A model generated the notes under the pieces. The model saw nothing but the letters and a program-made list of their open reading frames with translations, did not search any database and was not told the DNA's origin. The translations under genes and the position numbers were made by a program. Below are positions 1-7,235 of a stretch of DNA of 13,627 nt, piece by piece. Each line of letters begins with the position of its first letter. The first letter of the stretch is position 1. Source of the stretch: Pseudomonadota bacterium (GTDB lineage: Bacteria; Desulfobacterota; JAPLJL01); contig JAPLJL010000094.1 of assembly GCA_026388615.1 (NCBI GenBank), positions 1-13,627 on the forward strand, written 5' to 3'.

Positions 1-565
1 CTCTCTGTTTCGCCCATTTATAATTGTTCAGAAAATTATGTCCATCGCCTGCTTCATTTCCCAGCGACCATATAATAACCGACGGATGATTCTTGTCCCT
101 CTCAACCATTGCCTGCATCCTCGCCATATGAGCAGCAGCCCATTCATTCTTATCGGCAAGCGTCACATCCTTGTCATAACCAATACCATGTGATTCAATA
201 TTTGCCTCATCGATAAGGTAGAGACCGTATTTGTCACACATTTCATACCAGAGCTCCTGCTGTGGATAATGAGATGTTCTGACAGCATTTATATTATGAC
301 TCTTCATTACCCGTATATCTTTGAGGATCAATGCTTCATCAATAACATGGCCGTTAAGTTCATCATGCTCATGCATGTTGGTGCCTTTAAGATAAATTGC
401 TTTCCCGTTGACCAGCAGCTGAGAGTTTAATATTTCCACTTTGCGGAATCCCATTTTTGAGCTCACACTTTCCATTAGCTCTCCATCCTTGTGCTTAAGG
501 CTTATAACAACTGAATAGAGATCAGGAGTCTCTGCTGACCATTTTTTTATTTCCGGGAAGCTTTA
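1..565 (-). pseudogene. GH2 beta-galactosidase (LacZ-type) fragment, N-terminally truncated and running off the window
   Basis: One minus-strand frame is open from position 562 to the window edge, about 187 residues. In order it reads the end of the immunoglobulin-like domain (KKWSAETPDLY), the start of the TIM barrel (LLVNGKAIYLKGTNMHEHD), then HNINAVRTSHYP, LIDEANIESHG and WSLGNEAGDG. These match the LacZ landmarks; the Glu of GNEAGDG is the acid/base residue of the family. The enzyme would hydrolyse beta-galactosides. The frame meets a TAA at 563-565 just before KKWSAETP, where a complete LacZ would have roughly 300 more N-terminal residues. No ATG lies near the break, so the 5' part is missing. 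Base composition is clearly more AT-rich than in the central genes, and the motif wording recalls Bacteroidetes enzymes. It is either a decayed fragment or one side of a recombination or assembly junction. The domain identity is firm; the cause of truncation is not. Confidence 0.85.
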
Positions 566-652
566 GCGAAGGATGGATTGGCGAAGTCTGGGGTAACTAA
601 TTATTCCTCGGGTTTTGCTCTCTGCCCCCTGCTCCTTGCTCTATGCTATCGC
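566..652. other. Short spacer between the GH2 fragment and the P460-like gene
   Basis: About 90 bases with no convincing gene. The left edge (about 560-590) contains the phrase GCTTTAGCGAAGGATGG, which resembles short intergenic repeat phrases seen in repeat-rich genomes. The part at 616-645 is a run of CT-rich near-repeats (CTGCCCCCTGCTCCTTGCTC). Nothing here looks like a clear intrinsic terminator for the gene ending at 653. Confidence 0.4.
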
Positions 653-1222
653 TTACGGGCACCGCGGATCGGCGTCTTGAAATCCCTTTATCATTTGATC
701 GGTTGTCGTTTGATCGGCGGTGGGCAGCAGAGGATCGCAGCCATGGTTATCGCCGCAGACTAAATCAAATTGGGGCGCGGCTTTGGAATGGCAGGCGAAA
801 CAATTCAATCCGGCAAAATTCTTGGTATATTCGGCCCCCCTGCTCTTGATAGTTGTGGTGGTTCCGGTTACCGCCAGGGAGAAGAACTCCCAGTCGTTGG
901 TTGCCGGGTTCCAACCCTCAACCCGCTTGACCATCGCTTCCAGCGGAATCAGCTGGATGACCGTGCCGGGAGGAAATGTTCCCCCCTTGGAAGATTTAGC
1001 GACCTTCAGGGCTTCCGCCAGGTTATCCGCCCCCAGCTTGTTGGTAAGGTAATATGGCCCTATATAATCCATGTTCTTTAGACATTCGAAATCCGATGCC
1101 TGCATATCAACATCCTGGTTAATGATTGTGTTACCGCTTCCCCCTCCGCACCCCACTCCCAAAACCATGGAAAATAACAGCAAAAACCCGGTAAAACCAA
1201 AGAATTCTTTCCCCCTGGCCAT
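653..1222 (-). CDS. Cytochrome P460-like monohaem c-type lipoprotein
   Basis: A 189-residue protein, probably exported and lipid-anchored. Residues 1-25 form a signal peptide: basic MARGK, a hydrophobic stretch FTGFLLLFSMVLGVG, then Cys25 followed by GGG, a lipobox-like end. The body has the look of the cytochrome P460 family: FPPGTVIQLIPLE at about 83-95, GWNPATNDWEFFSL at about 103-116, then a CFACH haem-binding motif (Cys141, Cys144, His145) near the C-terminus. P460 relatives are small periplasmic haem proteins; some oxidise hydroxylamine or detoxify nitric oxide, and many have no known role. Extra cysteines at 47, 156, 162 and 188 could form disulfides. The ATG at 1222 is preceded by a strong AAAGGTGGGG ribosome-binding site and by a promoter at 1270-1298. 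It is not clearly linked in function to its neighbours. The haem-lipoprotein call is fairly safe; P460 membership rests on motif memory. Confidence 0.65.
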   Translation of the reverse strand: MARGKEFFGFTGFLLLFSMVLGVGCGGGSGNTIINQDVDMQASDFECLKNMDYIGPYYLTNKLGADNLAEALKVAKSSKGGTFPPGTVIQLIPLEAMVKRVEGWNPATNDWEFFSLAVTGTTTTIKSRGAEYTKNFAGLNCFACHSKAAPQFDLVCGDNHGCDPLLPTADQTTTDQMIKGFQDADPRCP

Positions 1223-1269
1223 ATCCCCACCTTTCTTTTTTCGAGAAATTTAATTACGGAAGAGATGTA

Positions 1270-1298
1270 ATTATATACAAATCCTGACTATTAGCCAA
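1270..1298 (-). promoter_or_regulatory. Sigma-70-type promoter for the P460-like gene
   Basis: On the minus strand TTGGCT (1298-1293) lies exactly 17 bases before a perfect TATAAT (1275-1270). The predicted start is near 1263, leaving a leader of about 40 bases before the ribosome-binding site and the ATG at 1222. Fit to consensus is 4/6 for the -35 box and 6/6 for the -10 box. Confidence 0.6.
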
Positions 1299-1307
1299 TA
1301 GGATTTG
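1278..1307. promoter_or_regulatory. Candidate operator: perfect 8-base inverted repeat on the P460 promoter
   Basis: CAAATCCT (1278-1285) and AGGATTTG (1300-1307) are exact reverse complements 14 bases apart. One arm sits in the spacer between the -35 and -10 boxes and the other directly upstream of the -35 box, so a bound dimer would block RNA polymerase. The arm centres are 22 bases apart, two helical turns, as for a dimeric repressor. A structural element in the RNA of the neighbouring CoA-transferase is the alternative, but that gene ends at 1434 on the same strand and there is no T-tract typical of a terminator. Confidence 0.45.
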
Positions 1308-1356
1308 AATATAAAAAGTGCGGGATGGGGCCGGGAGCCGTCGAAATATCAGTCCT

Positions 1357-1439
1357 TCGACAACGCTCAGGGTTAATACTAAAAGGCACCTTTCTCCCGC
1401 CCGATAAGGCAGGGTTGGGGCGCTGTCGAAGTATTAACC
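1357..1439. repeat. Interleaved inverted repeats at the end of the CoA-transferase
   Basis: CTTCGACAACGC (1357-1368) pairs with GCGCTGTCGAAG (1420-1431) with one mismatch, and GGTTAATACT (1371-1380) pairs exactly with AGTATTAACC (1430-1439). The two pairings cross rather than nest. The phrase CCTTCGACAACGCTCAGGG resembles the widespread CCTTCGACAAGCTCAGGG intergenic repeat. The right arm contains the stop codon (1434-1436) of the CoA-transferase frame. Confidence 0.5.
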
Positions 1440-2964
1440 GATAAAGCTCCTCCGCGGATCGAGGAGACGGAGGGTCAGAACCTCGTCCAGCGTGGGCGGT
1501 TCGATGGCCTCCAGGTTCGAAGCCACCTGGAGGTCCCACCCGCAGGTTTCCCTGATTTTTCGAACCAGTTCCTCCCCTTTTTCTCCCTCTTTCCCCTGGA
1601 AGTATCCGGACAATTTCAGTTCCTCGTTGACCGATTCTCTCCGATAAATCCCCAGGTTGGTGATCAGGGTCTTCACCTTGAGACCGGGACCGGTAATGTA
1701 AGGCACTTTTTCCACCAGCCGGCTCAAGCCCTGGGTGCAGATCAGGATCACCTCTTCCGCCGTGCACATCACGTCGTTCGCCCCACCCGAGCCCACCAGG
1801 TAATAAACATCGGGAATCTTGGTGGAATTGATATTTCCCATCCGATCCACCTGCCCTGCCCCCAGAACCCCCAGGCAATGGCTGTTAGGATTGGATACCA
1901 GTGCCCCCAGGGAGGTAAATGAATCCATCGCCATTTTCACAGTGGGAAAAGTCCCGAAGTTAAACAGGAACGGGCTCCCCGGCCGTGGAGCATACCCGAA
2001 GAGGCCGATTTCGGCGATCAGGTCCACCGGCACCCCCTGCCGCTTCAAAAAATAGTACGCCATCCAGGAAGAAAGCGTGGAGGCGCCGATCCCGGCCAGG
2101 ACGGACTTAAAACCTTTTTTTACAACCTTTTCCATAATAATCCGGGTGGAGGCCACGGTCAGTTGTTCATTCTCGGTGCATTCCTGCGTCAGCGGAAGTT
2201 TTTTCGAAAAAGTCTCCAGTTCATGTCTCCAGGCGTCGGGCTGGCCGAGTTCCCGGAGTTTGCGCAGGTGTTCGGATCCCAGTTTCTGCAAATAACCCTC
2301 GTGACTCCCGGGCCTCAGGATCCATTCCTCAATCCATTTAGAGAAAGTCTCCCGTTTCTGGGTCGCCTCCCGGAAATTAATGATGAAGTCATAATCCTCC
2401 GCGTAGCTGTCAAACTCGGGAATGCCCAGGTTGACCATCCCGCCCGGGTGTCCGCCGAAGGGCGCTTCGGCCACCCCGCGTACATACATGCCCGGCAGGC
2501 GCACCAGGTGGGAATACCTGCGGATAAAGTCCGAATCCACGATCTTTTCCACCGTCACGATGGCGCCCTTCCGGGCGGCAAACGCCCAGGATGGACCAGT
2601 TTTCGAACTCAACCGACTTCTCGAGATAAGCTTTTTGGAAAACCTTGCTGGGCCCGGGGGTGGGATAGACATCCCCGGCGAAGGTGGTGATCAGCTTCTT
2701 CAGCATCTTGAAATGGATCATGCAGAAGGCGTGCCCGAGCGATCCGAGAGTGATGAAGGTAAATTTGGGATCTTGATCATGAAACTGCCGGATGATCTCG
2801 TTGGACGATGCAAACGGTATCAGATGGGTGGTTAAAGCATGGATGGTCATTCCCGGCTCCACGCATCGGGCCACGATGGATTTTAGGTCCCCGACCTTAT
2901 CGGTGCCCTCGTTGGCATCAATCCGGAAGGTTTCGTTGATTATGTTTTCAAACCTCGGATCCAC
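1434..2964 (-). pseudogene. Fused alpha/beta family I CoA-transferase, inactivated by internal deletion and frameshift
   Basis: The gene starts at GTG 2964 behind a strong GGGGAGGAG ribosome-binding site. The first frame reads 2964 to about 2590 and gives an alpha-type domain (VEPGMTIHALTTHLIPFASSNEIIR, then PSKVFQKAYLEKSVEFENWS). The next frame takes over at about 2588 (WAFAARKGAIVTVEKIVDSDFIRRYSHLVRLPG) and runs to the stop at 1434, through a beta-type domain with AEIGLFG (candidate catalytic Glu) and GSGGANDV. In relatives, FENWS is normally followed by some 80-90 residues before the AARKGVIVTVEKI segment, so a block whose length is not a multiple of three is missing. The first frame continues to 2410 only as nonsense. 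An intact version would move CoA between acyl-CoA and a free acid, as in glutaconate CoA-transferase. The family call is strong; the deletion size is from memory of homologues. A sequencing or assembly error is the alternative. Confidence 0.8.
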
Positions 2965-3206
2965 TCTTACTCCTCCCCTGATAAATCAAGCTCCAATAAC
3001 CAAATCCCCATCACCAAACTAATTACAAATTAATGATGTCATCCTGAGCCATCAGGCGAAGGATCTCGGTTTGTTCAAGATAACAAACCTTGCCGTGAGT
3101 AAAGCGAATCTATCCGCGAAGAATATTAGATCCTTCACTCCGTTCAGGATGACAAGAAGAGAAAGATTGGAAATGAAGGAAAACAAGACTTTTATCTCTT
3201 CCCAAT
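2965..3206. other. Spacer with repeat between coaE and the CoA-transferase
   Basis: About 240 bases without a supportable gene. The half next to the CoA-transferase holds its ribosome-binding site (about 2970-2980) and AT-rich sequence with no promoter I would defend. The middle is taken up by the inverted-repeat element at 3037-3154. Whether the CoA-transferase remnant is transcribed from coaE or separately cannot be told. Confidence 0.5.
3037..3154. repeat. Inverted-repeat element with GTCATCCTGA-type ends
   Basis: The left arm at 3037-3066 begins TGTCATCCTGAGC and ends GAAGGATCT. The right arm at 3128-3154 begins AGATCCTTC and ends CAGGATGACA. The arms are imperfect reverse complements of about 27-30 bases around a 61-base core. 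GTCATCCTGAGC...GAAGGATCT is a familiar intergenic repeat in several bacterial phyla. It has no coding capacity and resembles a small non-autonomous palindromic element; in RNA it would fold into one long hairpin downstream of coaE. Confidence 0.7.
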
Positions 3207-3803
3207 TCACTCTTTCATTAACGCACTGATTATTTTCTCAACCTGCGCCCTGGTTTCATCCAGGCTGCTGGAGTTATCAATCACAAAATCAGCCCGCCGG
3301 GCTTTTTCTTCCGGATCCATCTGGGCGTTCATCCGGGCCTGGGACTCGGAAACGGAAAAACCGTCCCGGTCCCCCAATCTCTGCAGGCAGACCCCCACCG
3401 GACATTTCACCGCGATTACCGGGCGGATCCAGGAATCCATCCCGGTTTCAAACAGCAGGGGAATCTCCAGGAAAAGCAGCTCGATTCCCGCGGAACGATG
3501 TCTCTCGATTTTTTCCAGAAGCAGGCGGGAAATTTCCGGATGGGTAATGGCTTCCAGGTCCTTCCGGGCTCCGGTGTCGCTAAAAACCACCGCCCCGAGT
3601 CGCCGCCTTTCAATCCGGCGGTCAGGGTCCAGGATATCCTTTCCGAAACGAGCAATGATTTGATCGTAAGCGGGTTTCCCTGGTTCGATTATTTCATGAG
3701 CAAGTTCATCCAGATCTATTACCGGGAATCCTCGCTCCCTTATCATCCGGGACACAATGCTTTTCCCGCTTCCGATCCCACCGGTGATCCCGATTATCTT
3801 CAC
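3207..3803 (-). CDS. coaE: Dephospho-CoA kinase
   Basis: A 198-residue cytoplasmic kinase that phosphorylates the 3'-hydroxyl of dephospho-CoA with ATP, the last step of coenzyme A synthesis. The N-terminus is VKIIGITGGIGSGKS, with the P-loop GGIGSGKS at 8-15. DLDELAHEIIEPG follows the usual D-x-D...R/H...EPG pattern, and IPLLFETG is the family's VPLLFE motif. The C-terminal half has ...RADFVIDNSSSLDETRAQVE, the usual NxG/NxS segment followed by a helix. Length is normal for the family. The start is placed at GTG 3803 because the beta-strand leading to the P-loop begins there; the frame stays open further upstream, but those codons do not resemble CoaE. There is no Shine-Dalgarno sequence, and the promoter at 3810-3839 would start transcription almost at the GTG. 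It is divergent from the DUF362 gene. Confidence 0.93.
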   Translation of the reverse strand: MKIIGITGGIGSGKSIVSRMIRERGFPVIDLDELAHEIIEPGKPAYDQIIARFGKDILDPDRRIERRRLGAVVFSDTGARKDLEAITHPEISRLLLEKIERHRSAGIELLFLEIPLLFETGMDSWIRPVIAVKCPVGVCLQRLGDRDGFSVSESQARMNAQMDPEEKARRADFVIDNSSSLDETRAQVEKIISALMKE

Positions 3804-3809
3804 GACAAT

Positions 3810-3839
3810 AATGTATGAATTAACCTGACTCCATGTCAA
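3810..3839 (-). promoter_or_regulatory. Promoter for coaE, possibly leaderless
   Basis: On the minus strand a perfect TTGACA (3839-3834) is followed after 18 bases by TACATT (3815-3810), 4/6 to the -10 consensus. Transcription would start about 7 bases later, at or next to the GTG start codon at 3803, so the message would lack a leader, in keeping with the missing ribosome-binding site. Confidence 0.5.
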
Positions 3840-3880
3840 CAGACTAGGGTCTTTCTCCGATTGCTGCTTGAAAGTGGAAA

Positions 3881-3898
3881 TTGGTATTTTTTTTGCAT
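3881..3898 (+). promoter_or_regulatory. Sigma-54-like promoter upstream of the DUF362 gene
   Basis: The sequence TTGGTATTTTTTTTGCAT has GG (3883-3884) and GC (3895-3896) separated by exactly 10 bases, the invariant spacing of -24/-12 promoters. The -12 part TTGCAT is consensus and the -24 part TTGGTA differs from TTGGCA at one base. The start would be near 3908, 25 bases before the ATG. A sigma-70 alternative, TGGAAA (3875-3880), 17 bases, TACAAT (3898-3903), overlaps it and cannot be excluded. Confidence 0.4.
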
Positions 3899-3932
3899 AC
3901 AATACATCTTTTCCGTCCCAGGGGGTTAAACA

Positions 3933-5438
3933 ATGGAAATCGATCAAAAAGCCAAAGTCGGTATTGGACACGGGAATAACCGGATCGAATGCGTCCGCAA
4001 GGCCTTCGCCGCCCTGGGCGGCATCCAACAATGGGTCAAACCGGGCCACAAAGTCCTCCTGAAGCCGAATATCATGGCGGCCCAGGGCGGGGCCCAGATC
4101 ACCCACATCGACACCCTGAAGGGCTTATACCTGCTCTGCAAGGAAGCCGGCGCCAAGGAGGTCTGGGTGGGCGAAAACTCCGTCTGCGGAATGCCTCCCC
4201 GGATTCAGATGGGCATCATCGGCTATGACCGGGCGCTGGAAGACATCGGGATGAAAGTCATTTTTTTCGACGAGGAAGATTGGGTTTACCGCTTCCGGGG
4301 AGAAAACTACTGTCTGAAAGACCTCCACATCCCCAAGTCCCTGGTGGATGCGGATGTCTGGATTACAGTCCCGGTCGCCAAGACCCATGAAGCCTGTCTG
4401 ACCACCCTGGGCCTGAAGAACAGCCACGGAATTCTCCCCGATGAGGATAAGGCCCGCCATCACCGGGGCCGGCCTTTCGGCAACTCCAGCCTCTGGGAAA
4501 AATTCGCGGACATCTACGCCATCAGCAAACCCCATCTCTGCGTGACCGATATGTTCCACGCCATGGAAGGCCAGGGTCCCGCTTTCGGCGATATCGTTGA
4601 AATGAAGCTGGTGGTCGCGAGCGCCGATTCCGTCGCCTGCGACGCCACGGTCGAAGCCCTGATGGGATTTGAGAACCTGGAATGTCCCCTCACCAAGATC
4701 GCCCATAAACGCGGCCTGGGGATCGGGGATATGAGCCAGATCCAGGTGCTCGGGGAAAACCTGCTCCAGCACCGCCGGCATTTTAAGCGAGCCCTCTGGC
4801 ACCCGGATTCGGACCGGCCCTATTACGGGATCAGGATCCTGGCGGGGGATGTCTGCCACGGCGGCTGCCAGATGATTGTCCGCTACCTGATTGACCTGAG
4901 CCACATCCTGTTCAAGAAAATGGAACGCGAACTTGGCCCCATTTATATCATGGTCGGGGACAACCCTCCTCCGCCTCCGGAAAAAGCTTTTATCCTGGTT
5001 TTCGGCGACTGTGCCATTTATTCATCCTGGCATTACGAATATCGCCAGAGGCCGAAGATGATCGGCCCCTGGTGGAAGCCCCGGAAGGGATATATCGATG
5101 TCCAGGGCTGCGTCCCGGTCCAGCTCGAATGGATCCGGAGCATGGCCCGCCTGGTGGAAGGATACGATCCCATGGCATCGCTGGGAGACGCCGTCAGCGT
5201 GGTCGAGGCCGACCAGGTCACTTTCGCCGAAGGCATTTCCCTGGAAAAGAATCCCCGCCGCTGGAACTTCGACCGGGAATGGGCCCGCAAGTACGCCCGG
5301 GAGATCCAAGAGTCCAAGCCGCCCCGCTACATTTACGCGGCCAACGAGTCAATCAAGGGACAGATCCTCCGCAAGACCGATCCGGAAGTTGATCGGATCC
5401 TCCGGGAAGCCGGGGTGGAACCTGAGCAGAAGGGGTAG
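3933..5438 (+). CDS. DUF362 protein with cysteine-bearing C-terminal domain
   Basis: A 501-residue, apparently cytoplasmic protein. Residues 1 to about 285 form a DUF362 domain: KVLLKPNIM at 40-48, VPVAKTHEACLTTLGLKNSHG at 146-166 and CVTDMFHAMEGQGPAFGD at 203-220. DUF362 proteins have no settled biochemical role; many are linked to ferredoxin-like domains or redox enzymes. Residues about 295-501 are an added domain with cysteines at 308 and 312 (DVCHGGC), 360 (VFGDCAIYSS) and 393 (VQGCVPVQLEW). This order recalls the Fe-S fold of NuoB and hydrogenase small subunits, which have paired Cys, then G-x-C-A, then G-C-P-P; the likeness is an inference. ATG 3933 follows CAGGGGG. Its stop is 2 bases before the next gene, so the two are co-transcribed and probably work together. 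It is divergent from coaE. Confidence 0.75.
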   Translation: MEIDQKAKVGIGHGNNRIECVRKAFAALGGIQQWVKPGHKVLLKPNIMAAQGGAQITHIDTLKGLYLLCKEAGAKEVWVGENSVCGMPPRIQMGIIGYDRALEDIGMKVIFFDEEDWVYRFRGENYCLKDLHIPKSLVDADVWITVPVAKTHEACLTTLGLKNSHGILPDEDKARHHRGRPFGNSSLWEKFADIYAISKPHLCVTDMFHAMEGQGPAFGDIVEMKLVVASADSVACDATVEALMGFENLECPLTKIAHKRGLGIGDMSQIQVLGENLLQHRRHFKRALWHPDSDRPYYGIRILAGDVCHGGCQMIVRYLIDLSHILFKKMERELGPIYIMVGDNPPPPPEKAFILVFGDCAIYSSWHYEYRQRPKMIGPWWKPRKGYIDVQGCVPVQLEWIRSMARLVEGYDPMASLGDAVSVVEADQVTFAEGISLEKNPRRWNFDREWARKYAREIQESKPPRYIYAANESIKGQILRKTDPEVDRILREAGVEPEQKG

Positions 5439-5440
5439 CC

Positions 5441-7207
5441 ATGAAAGCGGAAAATACCTTAGAACCAAAAACCAGTTTTCGGCGATCCAGCACGCTGATT
5501 TTTAAAAATTACTCGGAAGAAGACCTGATCGGCTGGGCCCGGGAAAAGGTCAAAAAACCCTGGGAGCACATGTGCGAGGTGGCGGCCCTGGCCGCCGCGG
5601 GCAAACCCATTCCCCCGGCCCAGTCCACCGTCGAGATTCCCCTCACCCCCTTCCGGGTTGACTATCGCGGGGCCTTTTACCTGATGCGGGACGGCGTCAA
5701 CCTCCTCATCGGCGAGCCCTGCAATCTCTTCACCATTATCCTGAGCTCGGACCGGAAAAGAATCCTGAAAGCCTATATCGAGGAAGCACGCCTGAATAAC
5801 TTCATCTCCCTGACTCCCCTTGACCCCCAGGGCGCCTGGACCCAAAAAGCCCTGGAAATGATCGGAAGCAATGACACCCACTACCTCACCCAATATCTCA
5901 ATGAGTACTTCCAGAAGGAGCGAAATCTCGGGGTCAACTGGGTCAAGATCGCCAATATCCAGTTTTTCGGCCCCTTCCGCGACGTCCTGGAACGTTTCGA
6001 GGAAAACCGGAGTTTCCGTGATCTCCTGGAAGGGTACTGGGACGCAATCAAAAAGGCCTATGCGGAACAATGGATCGAATTCCTCCCCGAACCGCACATT
6101 TTCGCCCGGATCCGGGAGGTTATCCACGATGAGATCATTCAATACAACCACGCCCACCTCCCCTCCGGCGATATCCCGGAGGAAACCGGCGAGGAAGAAT
6201 ATCCCTCCGAACCCCGGGTGGTGCTGGGCCTGGTGGGCCGCGATTACAAGGTGGCGATCAACCTGAGCCTTTCCCACCCTTACGAGCTTATTCTCAACCA
6301 GGATATGGTCGAAAGCTACTCCGGCCACGACCTGAAGGGATTCGCCCGTCACCTCTCCGAGAAAACCGGTGCCCCGCTTTCCTTCGCGCTAGCCGCCGAC
6401 CCCGCCCTCAACCTTCTCTACGAGTACCTTTCCCGCCCCTTCCCCCTTCGCCGCCTGGACATGTTCATCCTTTATCGCAAGCTTTTTACCTTCATCAAGA
6501 ATTTTGGGACCTGGTGGAATCTCTCCCCCCGCCCTTTTTTTCTCAAGGAACGCATCCGCTTCTGGGGCAAGCTGATCGGCTACGACATTACCCGGATCCC
6601 GGACCAGGATCTGCCCGATCTCCTGGTGGACGGACTCGGCCTTGCCGGCCTGAGCGCCCGCTACGCCCTGGTCATCGTGGATGGAGACAAACCCTTTGCC
6701 GCCATCATTTTTGAATTCTATGACGGGGCGCTCCGGAAGATCAGCACCTTCCCGATTGACAAGCTGGAACCGGCTTTCGCCGGTCTGGGCCGGGACCGGG
6801 AGGATCTGCGCGAACGCCTCTTCCGGGCCAAGCAAATCATGTGGGCCGAAGACGGCTGGGTGAACTTCGCCTTCGCGGTTCAGAAGGACCTGATCAATAC
6901 GATTTTTGACTTTCTTTTCAAGCGCAGCCTGACCAGCATTCCCAAGCTGATCGGCTCGATCGGGGATATTCGCCTGATGCTTAAGCTCGCCCAAAGCGGC
7001 GTGGCCATGTGCCCAGATTTCATTCTTAAGCGACTCGAACCCTGGGTCAAGAAAAAAGGCCGGCTCAATATTTACCCCAAACTGGTCCAGGCCGTCTTTG
7101 AAAGCAAGCGGAAAAAACCCCGCGGGCTCCTTTATGTCCGTTCCACCATCATCGTGGCGGTGATTCTGGCCCTGCTGGTTTTGGGCTTGATCTTCTTGGT
7201 CGGTTAA
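5441..7207 (+). CDS. Protein of unknown family with C-terminal membrane anchor
   Basis: A 588-residue protein whose family I do not recognise. It has no N-terminal signal peptide. Residues 569-587 (about 19, all hydrophobic or small, after a basic RKKPRGLLYVR stretch) form one transmembrane helix at the extreme C-terminus, so the bulk should face the cytoplasm as a tail-anchored protein. The soluble part has a basic/aromatic segment at about 335-385 (LYRKLFTFIKNFGTWWN, then RIRFWGKLIG) that may sit at the membrane surface, and an alternating hydrophobic run YALVIVDGDKPFAAIIFEFYDG at 408-429. Only Cys45, Cys94 and Cys524 occur, so there is no Fe-S motif. The ATG lies 2 bases after the DUF362 stop, with AAGGGG overlapping that gene's end, so translation is likely coupled. 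It may anchor the DUF362 protein or another partner at the membrane; this is inferred from gene order only. Confidence 0.7.
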   Translation: MKAENTLEPKTSFRRSSTLIFKNYSEEDLIGWAREKVKKPWEHMCEVAALAAAGKPIPPAQSTVEIPLTPFRVDYRGAFYLMRDGVNLLIGEPCNLFTIILSSDRKRILKAYIEEARLNNFISLTPLDPQGAWTQKALEMIGSNDTHYLTQYLNEYFQKERNLGVNWVKIANIQFFGPFRDVLERFEENRSFRDLLEGYWDAIKKAYAEQWIEFLPEPHIFARIREVIHDEIIQYNHAHLPSGDIPEETGEEEYPSEPRVVLGLVGRDYKVAINLSLSHPYELILNQDMVESYSGHDLKGFARHLSEKTGAPLSFALAADPALNLLYEYLSRPFPLRRLDMFILYRKLFTFIKNFGTWWNLSPRPFFLKERIRFWGKLIGYDITRIPDQDLPDLLVDGLGLAGLSARYALVIVDGDKPFAAIIFEFYDGALRKISTFPIDKLEPAFAGLGRDREDLRERLFRAKQIMWAEDGWVNFAFAVQKDLINTIFDFLFKRSLTSIPKLIGSIGDIRLMLKLAQSGVAMCPDFILKRLEPWVKKKGRLNIYPKLVQAVFESKRKKPRGLLYVRSTIIVAVILALLVLGLIFLVG

Positions 7208-7235
7208 AATAATCTTCTTCAAATCTGTTTTTTCC

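Noticed and set aside
2410..2590. Continuation of the first CoA-transferase frame past the break (GVCRPEGRHRDGG...)
   Set aside because: The residues are shadow translation of the conserved DNA read in the other frame; they are not a real C-terminus.
3804..4106. N-terminal extension of coaE to 299 residues
   Set aside because: It would overlap the divergent DUF362 gene, and its residues do not resemble any part of CoaE; the P-loop strand begins at GTG 3803.
5459..6352. Long antisense open frame opposite the tail-anchored protein gene
   Set aside because: It mirrors high-GC codons of the real gene, has no recognisable motif, and lacks a ribosome-binding site.
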